A stretch of DNA of 10,844 bases. Source: Chromatiales bacterium. GTDB taxonomy: Bacteria; Pseudomonadota; Gammaproteobacteria; UBA6429; Thiohalophilaceae. Position 1 is the first letter of the stretch. Each line of letters begins with the position of its first letter. Under the pieces are notes generated by a model. The model did not search any database, was not told the DNA's origin, and saw nothing but the letters and a program-made list of their open reading frames with translations. A program made the translations under genes and the position numbers. Shown piece by piece: positions 1 to 6,876 of the stretch. The stretch is from positions 1-10,844 of the forward strand of contig JALUTJ010000318.1 in the NCBI GenBank assembly GCA_027057985.1, read 5' to 3'.

Positions 1-60
1 AGTAAAGGAGCCGACAAATTATTTTCGTGGTCTTTTATTACCGGACATTCATTCGGAAAA

Positions 61-140
61 TCTCGATTCACGATACGCTATGCACCATCCCTGGCCGCTC
101 GTCGATTGCCGTCCTGGCAATCGACGGTCGCTAATAGAGA
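61..140. repeat. Structured palindromic repeat, copy A (3' of fabI)
   Basis: Nested inverted repeats are visible. An outer imperfect stem pairs 61-73 with 128-140 (10 of 13 positions). A small hairpin CCA-TCCC-TGG lies at 85-94. A perfect 11-bp stem pairs 100-110 with 116-126 around the loop GTCCT. The order CATCCCTG (86-93), three bases, GCTCG (97-101), inner stem, CGGTC (125-129) recurs in copy B at 6713-6824. The element starts 6 bp beyond the fabI stop. On the fabI strand the outer stem is followed by TTTT (plus-strand AAAA, 57-60), so it may also end fabI transcription. The structure is directly seen; family membership and terminator function are inferred. Confidence 0.75.
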
Positions 141-146
141 AATACT

Positions 147-938
147 TTATTCTGCATCCAGAGGTCGCATTCCAATGGTGTTATAACCGGCATCGACATA
201 GGTGATTTCACCGGTAATACCTGCAGCCAGATCAGAACACAGGAAGGCCGCAGTATTGCCCACATCTTCGATAGTGACATTACGGCGTAATGGAGCCGAG
301 TTTTCCACTTCATCCAGCATTTTGCGGAAGTTGCTGATACCCGCAGCGGCAAGGGTACGAATAGGACCAGCCGAGATACCGTTGACGCGAATACCATCGG
401 GTCCCAGGCTTTGTGCCATGTAGCGGACATTGGCCTCGAGGCTGGCCTTGGCAAGACCCATGACATTGTAGTTTGGCATGGCACGCTCGGCACCGAGGTA
501 GCTGAGCGTGAGGAGGGCGCCATCACGGCCTTCCATCATATTACGACCCGCCTTGGCCAGTGCCGCAAAGCTGTAGGAGCTGATTTCATGGGCTGTGCGG
601 AAACCATCACGAGTAACATTGTCGAGGTAGTCACCTTCGAGTTCATTACGCGGGGCAAAGGCAACCGAGTGAATAATGATATCCAGCGAGTCCCAGTAGT
701 TATCCAGCTCGGTGAAGACATTTTCGATTTGCTCATCACTGCTGACATCACAGGGAACAACGATGTCGGAGTCGAGCTCGGCTGCCATCTTGGCAACCCG
801 ATCCTGCAGCTTGTCATTCTGGAAGGTAAAGGCGAGTTCAGCCCCTTCGCGGTGCATGGCCTGCGCGATACCCCAGGCGATAGATCGGTTACTGGCGAGA
901 CCAACAATAAGCGCACGTTTACCCTGTAAAAAACCCAT
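147..938 (-). CDS. fabI: Enoyl-[acyl-carrier-protein] reductase (NADH), FabI
   Basis: This cytoplasmic enzyme reduces trans-2-enoyl-ACP to acyl-ACP with NADH, the last step of each type II fatty-acid elongation cycle. The 263-residue product has the usual FabI length (E. coli 262) and is a short-chain dehydrogenase/reductase fold throughout. Visible hallmarks are the nucleotide-binding start [13 protein letters not shown] (13-25), Gln40 in the NADH-selecting position, CDV at 63-65, the FabI-specific Tyr147 in LSYLGAERA, and the catalytic pair Tyr157 and Lys164 in [19 protein letters not shown] follows at 188-199. Residue 93 is Ala, where E. coli has the Gly93 known from triclosan and diazaborine resistance. 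The ATG is preceded by AGAGGAA (complement of 945-951), which fixes the start. The gene is transcribed alone and divergently from the peptide transporter operon. Identification is essentially certain. Confidence 0.98.
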   Translation of the reverse strand: MGFLQGKRALIVGLASNRSIAWGIAQAMHREGAELAFTFQNDKLQDRVAKMAAELDSDIVVPCDVSSDEQIENVFTELDNYWDSLDIIIHSVAFAPRNELEGDYLDNVTRDGFRTAHEISSYSFAALAKAGRNMMEGRDGALLTLSYLGAERAMPNYNVMGLAKASLEANVRYMAQSLGPDGIRVNGISAGPIRTLAAAGISNFRKMLDEVENSAPLRRNVTIEDVGNTAAFLCSDLAAGITGEITYVDAGYNTIGMRPLDAE

Positions 939-978
939 AATGTATTCCTCTGTGAAATCCTGTTTATATTATTGTTTC

Positions 979-1004
979 CCGGCTAATCATAATGCTTTAG
1001 CCGG
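979..1004 (-). promoter_or_regulatory. Perfect 8-bp hairpin in the fabI leader
   Basis: CCGGCTAA (979-986) and TTAGCCGG (997-1004) form a perfect 8-bp inverted repeat around a 10-nt loop. It lies 40 bp upstream of the fabI start codon, inside the leader if transcription begins near the TATAAT box at 1071-1076. No T tract follows on either strand, so it does not look like an intrinsic terminator. It could be an operator or an mRNA structure affecting fabI; nothing visible tells these apart. Confidence 0.4.
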
Positions 1005-1070
1005 TAGTTTAAAAGTCGTGTTTGTGACCCAAAACCCGGTTCGGGAGCAGAGCCGTATACCTGTCAGGGA

Positions 1071-1076
1071 ATTATA
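1071..1076 (-). promoter_or_regulatory. Candidate -10 box for fabI
   Basis: The minus strand reads TATAAT, a perfect sigma-70 -10 match, about 130 bp upstream of the fabI ATG. I see no good -35 hexamer at 16-18 bp spacing, and the TGn extension is displaced by one base. The plus strand at 1073-1078 reads TATACT, a possible -10 for the outward-facing yejA operon, also without a clear -35. If both are used, the divergent promoters overlap. Support is weak. Confidence 0.3.
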
Positions 1077-1141
1077 CTCAGTCCAGCCAAATTAAGGTAT
1101 GATATTGACTGGAAAAATAAAAATATTACCCAACGGACAGG

Positions 1142-2953
1142 ATGAGATTTGTGCGATACCTGGAAAAACTGCTTGTTTTTTGCCTGCTATTTCTGCCTCT
1201 GGCATCCAGTTGGGCGGCGCCGGCGATCGCGCTGGGTTATACCCCGAAATACAAGCCCGGTTTTTCCCATTTTGACTACGTCAATCCCGATGCAAAAAAA
1301 GGCGGTAAGATTATTCTGCCGGGATTTGGTAATTTTGATAGCCTGAATCCGTATATTCTAAAAGGGGTTTCAGTTGATGGGCTGGGTGAACTCGTGTTTG
1401 AAACCCTGATGGTTCAGAGTGAAGATGAACCCTACAGCCTGTATGGCCTGCTGGCCAATGATATCGAGCTTGCCAGGGATAAAATGTCGGTCACTTTCAG
1501 ACTTGATCCACGGGCACGTTTTTCTGATGGTAGCCCGGTGCTGGCTGAAGATGTCAAAATATCCTTCGATACCATTCGCAGCAAGAAAGGCCATCCGCGC
1601 TATCGCTTCTACTGGGCCGATATCAAGCAGGCAGTTGTTGTCGACAGGCGTACTATCCGCTTCGATTTCGTGCGTAAGAATCCAGAGTTACATCTTATCG
1701 CAGCGCAGATACCGGTTTTTTCACATAAATGGGTCTCGGGAGAATCTTTTGACAAACTTTCCCGCAAGGTTCCGATTGGCAGCGGCCCCTACACTATCAA
1801 AAAATATACCCTGGGTAAAAATATTATCTACCAGCGAAACCCCTCATACTGGGCAAAGGATCTGCCGGTTCGTCGTGGCATGTTTAACTTTGATACTGTC
1901 GAGTACAAGTATTACAAGGACAGTACGGTAATGCTGGAGGCACTCAAGGCCGGTGAGTTTGACTTTATCCTGGTTAATCATTCAAAGCAGTGGGCCCGTG
2001 ATTACGTGGGGGATAAATTCGATAGCGGTAAAATCATCAAGTCTGAACTCAAGCATCATAATAATGCTGGAATGCAGGGTTTTGTTTTCAATATCCGGCG
2101 TCTACTTTTTAAAGATAAGCGAGTAAGGCGTGCATTGAGCCTGGCATTTGATTTTTCCTGGTCTAACCGCATGCTTTTTTACAACCAGTACACACGTTGT
2201 GACAGTTACTTTAGTAACAGCGAACTGGCTTCATCGGGTTTACCGCAGGGAGATGAACTTGAACTGTTGAATCAGTTTCGTAATCAGTTATCCCCCGAGG
2301 TTTTTAACAGTGTATGGAAACCACCTTCAACCGGGCAGCCCGGTGACCTGCGACGCAACCTGGTAAAAGCCATGCGCTTACTGAAACAGGCAGGCTGGTT
2401 TATCAGGGATGGTGTGTTGCAGAATAAAAACGGACAACGCTTCGAGTTTGATGTGCTGCTGGCACAAAAAGGTTTTGAACGCATTCTGGCACCTTTTGCC
2501 TACAACCTGAAGAAACTTGGCATTATTCTGCGCTACCGTACCGTTGATCTGTCACTCTATATTCGCCGCATGCGCACTTTTGATTTTGATCTAATGGTAG
2601 CATCGTACCCGCAATCACAGTCGCCGGGTAATGAACTGTATAATATGTGGTATTCAAAATCCGCTGACCAGGAAGGTTCACGTAACCTGATAGGTATAAA
2701 GAACAAGGTAGTGGATAAACTGATAGATGCTGTTGTCTTTGCAAAAAATCGTAAACAACTGGTTACCGCGGCAAGGGCACTGGACCGGGTGATGTTGCAC
2801 CAGGACTACCTGATTCCAAACTGGTACATTGCTGTGCATCGAATCGCCTACTGGGATCGCTTTGCCTATCCTGAAAAACTGCCGTTGTATTATTCGGCTG
2901 AAAGCTGGGCACTACGCACCTGGTGGCAAAAAGAGAAACGGGTTACACCATAA
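1142..2953 (+). CDS. yejA: Periplasmic oligopeptide-binding protein, YejA type
   Basis: This is the extracellular solute-binding protein (SBP family 5) of a peptide ABC importer; it captures ligand in the periplasm and delivers it to YejB/YejE. Its 603 residues match E. coli YejA in length. A Sec signal peptide has a basic start, a hydrophobic core at about 9-22 and a likely signal peptidase I site after SSWA (residue 26). Family hallmarks include HFDYVNPDAKKGG (43-55), NFDSLNPYILKG (64-75), IGSGPY (212-217), NPSYW (233-237) and the stretch around 318-370 with FKDKRVRRALSLAFDF and SYFSNSELASSGLPQG. There is no lipobox, so it should be soluble. The ribosome site is weak (GGACAGG, 1135-1141, too close to this ATG), so GTG at 1151 is an alternative start. 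In E. coli the system takes up microcin C; the ligand here is unknown. Confidence 0.93.
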   Translation: MRFVRYLEKLLVFCLLFLPLASSWAAPAIALGYTPKYKPGFSHFDYVNPDAKKGGKIILPGFGNFDSLNPYILKGVSVDGLGELVFETLMVQSEDEPYSLYGLLANDIELARDKMSVTFRLDPRARFSDGSPVLAEDVKISFDTIRSKKGHPRYRFYWADIKQAVVVDRRTIRFDFVRKNPELHLIAAQIPVFSHKWVSGESFDKLSRKVPIGSGPYTIKKYTLGKNIIYQRNPSYWAKDLPVRRGMFNFDTVEYKYYKDSTVMLEALKAGEFDFILVNHSKQWARDYVGDKFDSGKIIKSELKHHNNAGMQGFVFNIRRLLFKDKRVRRALSLAFDFSWSNRMLFYNQYTRCDSYFSNSELASSGLPQGDELELLNQFRNQLSPEVFNSVWKPPSTGQPGDLRRNLVKAMRLLKQAGWFIRDGVLQNKNGQRFEFDVLLAQKGFERILAPFAYNLKKLGIILRYRTVDLSLYIRRMRTFDFDLMVASYPQSQSPGNELYNMWYSKSADQEGSRNLIGIKNKVVDKLIDAVVFAKNRKQLVTAARALDRVMLHQDYLIPNWYIAVHRIAYWDRFAYPEKLPLYYSAESWALRTWWQKEKRVTP

Positions 2954-4008
2954 TGTTCAGTTATATTCTAAAACGCCTGTTACTGATGATTCCAACCCTG
3001 TTTGGTGTCATGCTGCTGACCTTTATGGTAACGCAGTTTGTTCCGGGTGGACCGGTCGAGCAGCTGATTCACCAGCTACAGAGCCAGGGGCAGGGCACAA
3101 CAGAGGCTAGTGGTGCGACACAGCGACTCTATCGGGGTAATGCCGGGCTGGATAAGGAGAAGCTTGAAGAATTGAATGCCCTGTACGGTTTCGATAAACC
3201 CGCTTATGAACGATTTTTTACTATGCTTGGAAATTATATTCGTTTTGATCTCGGTAATAGCTATTATCACCAGCAGTCAGTCATGGAATTGATTATTTCC
3301 AAGTTGCCAGTCTCGATCAGTCTTGGTTTATGGACCTTTTTCCTGGTCTATCTGACCTGTATCCCGCTTGGGATTATCAAGGCGGTTAAAGACGGCACCA
3401 CGTTTGATGTTGTCAGCAGTACTATTATCCTTATCGGTTATGCTATCCCCGGTTTCGTTCTCGGCATCTTTTTGCTGGTTTTATTTGGCGGTGGCAGTTT
3501 CTGGGATCTGTTTCCTCTGCGTGGTCTAACATCGGATAACTGGGAAACATTGAGCTGGTTTGGCAAGATAAAGGATTATCTATGGCATATCACTTTACCG
3601 GTTATTTCACTGGTGGTTGGTAGCTTTGCAGTAATGACGCTTTTAACCAAGAACAGCTTTATCGAAGAAATACGCAAGCAATACGTGTTGACGGCCCGCG
3701 CAAAGGGGTTGACAGAAAATGCCATTTTATATCGCCATGTTTTTCGTAATGCCATGATTCCATTGATAACCGGTTTTCCCAGTGCTTTTATCGGCGCGTT
3801 CTTTGCTGGCAGTATTCTTATTGAAACCATTTTCTCACTTGATGGCCTTGGCCTGCTGTCCTATGACTCCATCATGCGTCGAGATTATCCGGTGGTACTG
3901 GGAACCCTTTACCTGTTTACCTTGCTTGGTCTTTTCGCCAGACTGTTAACCGATCTCAGTTACGTACTGGTTGATCCGCGTATTCAGTTTGAATCGCAGG
4001 AGAAATAA
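2953..4008 (+). CDS. yejB: Peptide ABC transporter permease YejB
   Basis: This is one of two inner-membrane permease subunits of the peptide importer. The 351-residue protein begins MFSYILKRLLLMIPTLFGV, the typical first helix of DppB/OppB-like permeases, and has about six membrane segments (roughly 10-28, 118-140, 152-178, 212-232, 272-293, 313-337). The cytoplasmic EAA loop that docks on the ATPase is visible at about 238-262 (EEIRKQYVLTARAKGL). A longer in-frame opening extends upstream, but the start was placed at the ATG of TAATG (2951-2955), which overlaps the yejA stop by one base. This suggests translational coupling, since no strong ribosome site is seen. The 40-80 region is periplasmic and rich in Gln and Thr. 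It is slightly shorter than E. coli YejB (364). Confidence 0.94.
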   Translation: MFSYILKRLLLMIPTLFGVMLLTFMVTQFVPGGPVEQLIHQLQSQGQGTTEASGATQRLYRGNAGLDKEKLEELNALYGFDKPAYERFFTMLGNYIRFDLGNSYYHQQSVMELIISKLPVSISLGLWTFFLVYLTCIPLGIIKAVKDGTTFDVVSSTIILIGYAIPGFVLGIFLLVLFGGGSFWDLFPLRGLTSDNWETLSWFGKIKDYLWHITLPVISLVVGSFAVMTLLTKNSFIEEIRKQYVLTARAKGLTENAILYRHVFRNAMIPLITGFPSAFIGAFFAGSILIETIFSLDGLGLLSYDSIMRRDYPVVLGTLYLFTLLGLFARLLTDLSYVLVDPRIQFESQEK

Positions 4009-4009
4009 A

Positions 4010-5038
4010 ATGCAGTCAACGCAATATATTCAGGGTAACCGGGCATGGAAACGTTTTCGCGCAAACAGGCGAGGCTATTACAGCTTATGGATATTTATTA
4101 TTCTTTTTGTTTTTAGCCTGTTTGCCGAAGTGCTGAGTAATGACAAACCCCTGCTGATCTATTATCAGGGTAATTACTATACACCGTTTATTAAAAGTTA
4201 TCCGGAAACGACCTTTGGTGGTGATTTTGAAACCGAGGCAGACTATGTTGATCCCTATGTTAAAAAACTGATTACTGAGGGAGATAACTGGGCAATCTAT
4301 CCACCTAACCCGTTCAGTTACGATACGATAAATTATTATAATCTTCAGCCTAACCCTGCAGCACCATCCTCGGCAAACTATCTGGGAACGGACGATCGAG
4401 GACGAGACGTGCTGGCGCGCCTGATCTACGGTTTTCGCATCTCGGTTCTGTTTGCTTTTGTACTGACCATCATCGGTGTGTTACTGGGTATCATCGCCGG
4501 CGCAATACAGGGTTACTTCGGGGGCAGGATCGATCTTTTTGCTCAGCGCCTGATCGAAATCTGGGGTTCCATGCCGGAACTCTATCTTCTGATTATTTTT
4601 GCCTCGTTATTCGAGCCAAGTATTTTTCTGCTGATTATTCTGCTTTCGGCTTTTGGCTGGATGGGGCTGGCTGATTATGTGCGAGCCGAGTTCCTGCGTG
4701 GTCGTAATATGGAATATGTCAAGGCGGCGAGGGCACTGGGTCTCTCCAACCGCGCCATTATGTTCCGTCATCTCTTACCCAACAGTATGACACCGGTGGT
4801 AACCTTTCTGCCATTTCGTATCAGTGGTGCCATTCTCGCCCTGACCAGTCTTGATTTTCTCGGGCTCGGTGTGCCACCTTCAACCCCAAGTCTTGGAGAG
4901 CTGTTATCACAGGGCAAGGAAAATATCGAAGCCTGGTGGTTGTCGATAAGTACCTTCCTGGTGCTGGTTGGAACTCTGATGTTATTGATTTTTATTGGCG
5001 AGGCTTTGCGCGAAGCCATGGATACCCGACGTGGATAA
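4010..5038 (+). CDS. yejE: Peptide ABC transporter permease YejE
   Basis: This is the second permease of the importer and pairs with YejB. The 342-residue product (E. coli YejE is 341) has a first helix at about 25-42, then a long aromatic-rich periplasmic segment to about residue 137, as is typical of YejE. The conserved entry YLGTDDRGRDVLARLIYGFRIS (124-145) leads into a five-helix core. The EAA loop is at about 226-252 (YVKAARALGLSNRAIMFRHLLPN). The start is the ATG at 4010, preceded by AGGAGA (3998-4003) at ideal spacing and 1 bp after the yejB stop. The frame remains open upstream inside yejB but has no matching ribosome site. It overlaps yejF by 8 bp. Confidence 0.95.
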   Translation: MQSTQYIQGNRAWKRFRANRRGYYSLWIFIILFVFSLFAEVLSNDKPLLIYYQGNYYTPFIKSYPETTFGGDFETEADYVDPYVKKLITEGDNWAIYPPNPFSYDTINYYNLQPNPAAPSSANYLGTDDRGRDVLARLIYGFRISVLFAFVLTIIGVLLGIIAGAIQGYFGGRIDLFAQRLIEIWGSMPELYLLIIFASLFEPSIFLLIILLSAFGWMGLADYVRAEFLRGRNMEYVKAARALGLSNRAIMFRHLLPNSMTPVVTFLPFRISGAILALTSLDFLGLGVPPSTPSLGELLSQGKENIEAWWLSISTFLVLVGTLMLLIFIGEALREAMDTRRG

Positions 5039-6647
5039 GCAACCCCCTTTACTTTCCATCCAGAACCTTGAGGTGGCCTTTGGTCTTTCCGATGATGCGC
5101 TGACACAGGTAGTGCATGGTGTAAGCTTTGATATCTATCCCGGACAGAAACTGGCACTGGTAGGAGAATCCGGTTCCGGTAAATCGGTAACGGCACTTTC
5201 CATTTTGCGATTACATGAAGCAAGGCAGACACGTTATCCTCGAGGAAAGATTCTTTTTAACGATAAAGATCTATTACGTTGCTCCGAAAGCGAAATCCGC
5301 CAGGTTCGTGGGCAGGATATCGCTATTATCTTCCAGGAACCGATGACGGCACTTAATCCTCTTTATACCATTGGCGATCAGCTTACCGAAATGCTGTCAT
5401 TGCACCGGGGTATGGATAAGCAGGCTGCACGTAAAGTTGTTATCGATTTACTGGATCGTACCGGTATTATTGAGCCTGGCAAACGTATCGATGCCTATCC
5501 ACATATGCTATCCGGTGGACAACGGCAGCGGGTCATGATTGCCATGGCGCTGGCCTGTGAACCAAAGTTACTTATTGCCGACGAACCCACCACGGCACTC
5601 GATGTCACCATACAGGCTCAGATCATCGAATTGCTTGAAGATCTGCAAAAAGAATTTTCCATGGCGGTATTGATGATTACACATGACCTGAACATGGTAA
5701 AGCGTTTTGCCGATGATGTCTGCGTCATGAAAGACGGTTATTTGGTTGAACAAAACAGTATCGATGAACTGTTTACTCATCCACAACATGAATACACTCG
5801 TCAGCTGCTGGACAGTCAGCCGGAAACACTGGTAACCGAACTGCAAATTGATGCGGACGCAACCCCATTATTGCAGGCGCAGGAGTTACGTTGTTACTTC
5901 CCGGTCAAGGCGGGTTTTTTTAATCGTCGTATCGCTGATATCAAGGCGGTTGATGATGTTTCTCTTACCCTGCATGCCGGTGAAACCCTCGGTATCGTCG
6001 GTGAGTCGGGGTCAGGTAAATCGACACTGGGAATGTGTCTGCTAAGACTGCAGGAATGCAGTGGAAAGATTCTGCTTAATGGAAAGGATATTACTGCCCT
6101 GAATCAACGCCAGTTACGACCTTTACGTCGCAATATACAGGTCGTATTCCAGGATCCGTTTTCTTCACTGTCACCACGTATGACAATCAGGCAGATTATT
6201 GAAGAAGGTCTGATTATTCATTTTCCTGAGCTTGATGCAAAACAGCGTGAAGAAAAAATTATCCACGTACTTGAAGAAGTTGGATTAGAAGCAGAGATGA
6301 TGTTGCGTTATCCACATGAGTTTTCAGGTGGACAACGTCAGCGTATTGCGATTGCTCGCGTTGTCGTGCTTGAACCTGAACTGATTCTGCTGGATGAACC
6401 AACCAGCGCACTTGATGTCTCGGTGCAGAAACAGGTACTGACCCTGCTAAGAAAGCTGCAACAGAAACATCATATCAGTTACCTGTTTATCACCCATGAT
6501 CTGCGCGTTATCCGTGCCATGGCACATAATGTTATTATTATGCATAACGGTAAGGTAGTAGAAAGAGGTGCTACCGAGAAACTCTTCAACGCACCTGAGC
6601 AGGACTATACCCGTACACTATTACAGGCCAGCCTCTATACAAAGTAG
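5031..6647 (+). CDS. yejF: Peptide ABC transporter double ATP-binding protein YejF
   Basis: This cytoplasmic ATPase has two nucleotide-binding domains fused in one 538-residue chain (E. coli YejF 529) and powers import through YejB/YejE. Domain 1 has Walker A GESGSGKS (45-52), Q-loop Gln102, signature LSGGQ (160-164), Walker B ending in Glu185 and H-loop His218. Domain 2 has Walker A GESGSGKS (324-331), Gln374, FSGGQ (431-435), Walker B ending in Glu456 and His489. Both sites look catalytically complete. The opening before domain 2 ([15 protein letters not shown], 286-300) and the segments ending each domain (YTRQLL, YTRTLL) are typical of peptide-transporter ATPases. I chose the GTG at 5031, which gives [18 protein letters not shown]; earlier in-frame codons lie deep inside yejE. 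The 8-bp overlap with yejE implies coupled translation. Confidence 0.95.
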   Translation: MDKQPPLLSIQNLEVAFGLSDDALTQVVHGVSFDIYPGQKLALVGESGSGKSVTALSILRLHEARQTRYPRGKILFNDKDLLRCSESEIRQVRGQDIAIIFQEPMTALNPLYTIGDQLTEMLSLHRGMDKQAARKVVIDLLDRTGIIEPGKRIDAYPHMLSGGQRQRVMIAMALACEPKLLIADEPTTALDVTIQAQIIELLEDLQKEFSMAVLMITHDLNMVKRFADDVCVMKDGYLVEQNSIDELFTHPQHEYTRQLLDSQPETLVTELQIDADATPLLQAQELRCYFPVKAGFFNRRIADIKAVDDVSLTLHAGETLGIVGESGSGKSTLGMCLLRLQECSGKILLNGKDITALNQRQLRPLRRNIQVVFQDPFSSLSPRMTIRQIIEEGLIIHFPELDAKQREEKIIHVLEEVGLEAEMMLRYPHEFSGGQRQRIAIARVVVLEPELILLDEPTSALDVSVQKQVLTLLRKLQQKHHISYLFITHDLRVIRAMAHNVIIMHNGKVVERGATEKLFNAPEQDYTRTLLQASLYTK

Positions 6648-6712
6648 ACTTCGATAAGTATTCTAATTACTGCTCTGCTTAAAGAACGATAAAATTTCGA
6701 AACAGGTATGTT

Positions 6713-6824
6713 GGAGGTAATCCAGCTATTGCCGATCAAGACACGCCGTGAATACATCCCTGTAGGCTCGAGGGCCGCTCTCCCTGCGGCCCACGGTCTT
6801 GATCGACAACAGCTTACTACCTCC
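6713..6824. repeat. Structured palindromic repeat, copy B (112 bp, between convergent genes)
   Basis: This is a long imperfect palindrome. The outer arms pair GGAGGTA (6713-6719) with 6818-6824, AGCTATTGC (6724-6732) with 6806-6814 (7 of 9, the other two G-U on the minus strand), and CGATCAAGAC (6733-6742) perfectly with 6796-6805. CGTG (6747-6750) then pairs with CACG (6792-6795). Inside are two hairpins: TACA-TCCC-TGTA (6753-6764), and a 7-bp GC stem pairing 6772-6778 with 6786-6792 around TCTCCCT. It shares loops, flanking GCTCG and CGGTC, and exact internal spacing with copy A. It sits between the yejF and mltD 3' ends and may act as a two-way terminator. T-rich DNA follows on the plus strand at 6831-6838. 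Confidence 0.8.
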
Positions 6825-6876
6825 TGAGGGTTTGTTTATCTGCAAGGGCTCTACTATTTGTCGCAGCAATTTGGAA

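Noticed and set aside
61..140. Integron attC site, or a classical REP element headed by GTAG
   Set aside because: There is no attC core-site pair (RYYYAAC / GTTRRRY). The GTAG at 6762-6765 in copy B is not conserved in copy A, so neither label is justified.
411..929. 172-codon plus-strand reading frame across fabI
   Set aside because: It is fully antisense to fabI, whose catalytic motifs and ribosome site are clear. The translated product shows no recognisable domain.
1034..1046. CCCGGTTCGGG resembling a tRNA T arm
   Set aside because: The loop lacks the required purine-A after TTC, and no tRNA fold can be built around it.
1105..1133. TTGACT at 1105-1110 as a yejA -35 box
   Set aside because: At 16-18 bp spacing the following hexamers are like ACCCAA, with no resemblance to a -10 box.
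4768..5232. 154-codon minus-strand frame over the yejE/yejF junction
   Set aside because: It is antisense to well-supported transporter genes and has no recognisable product.
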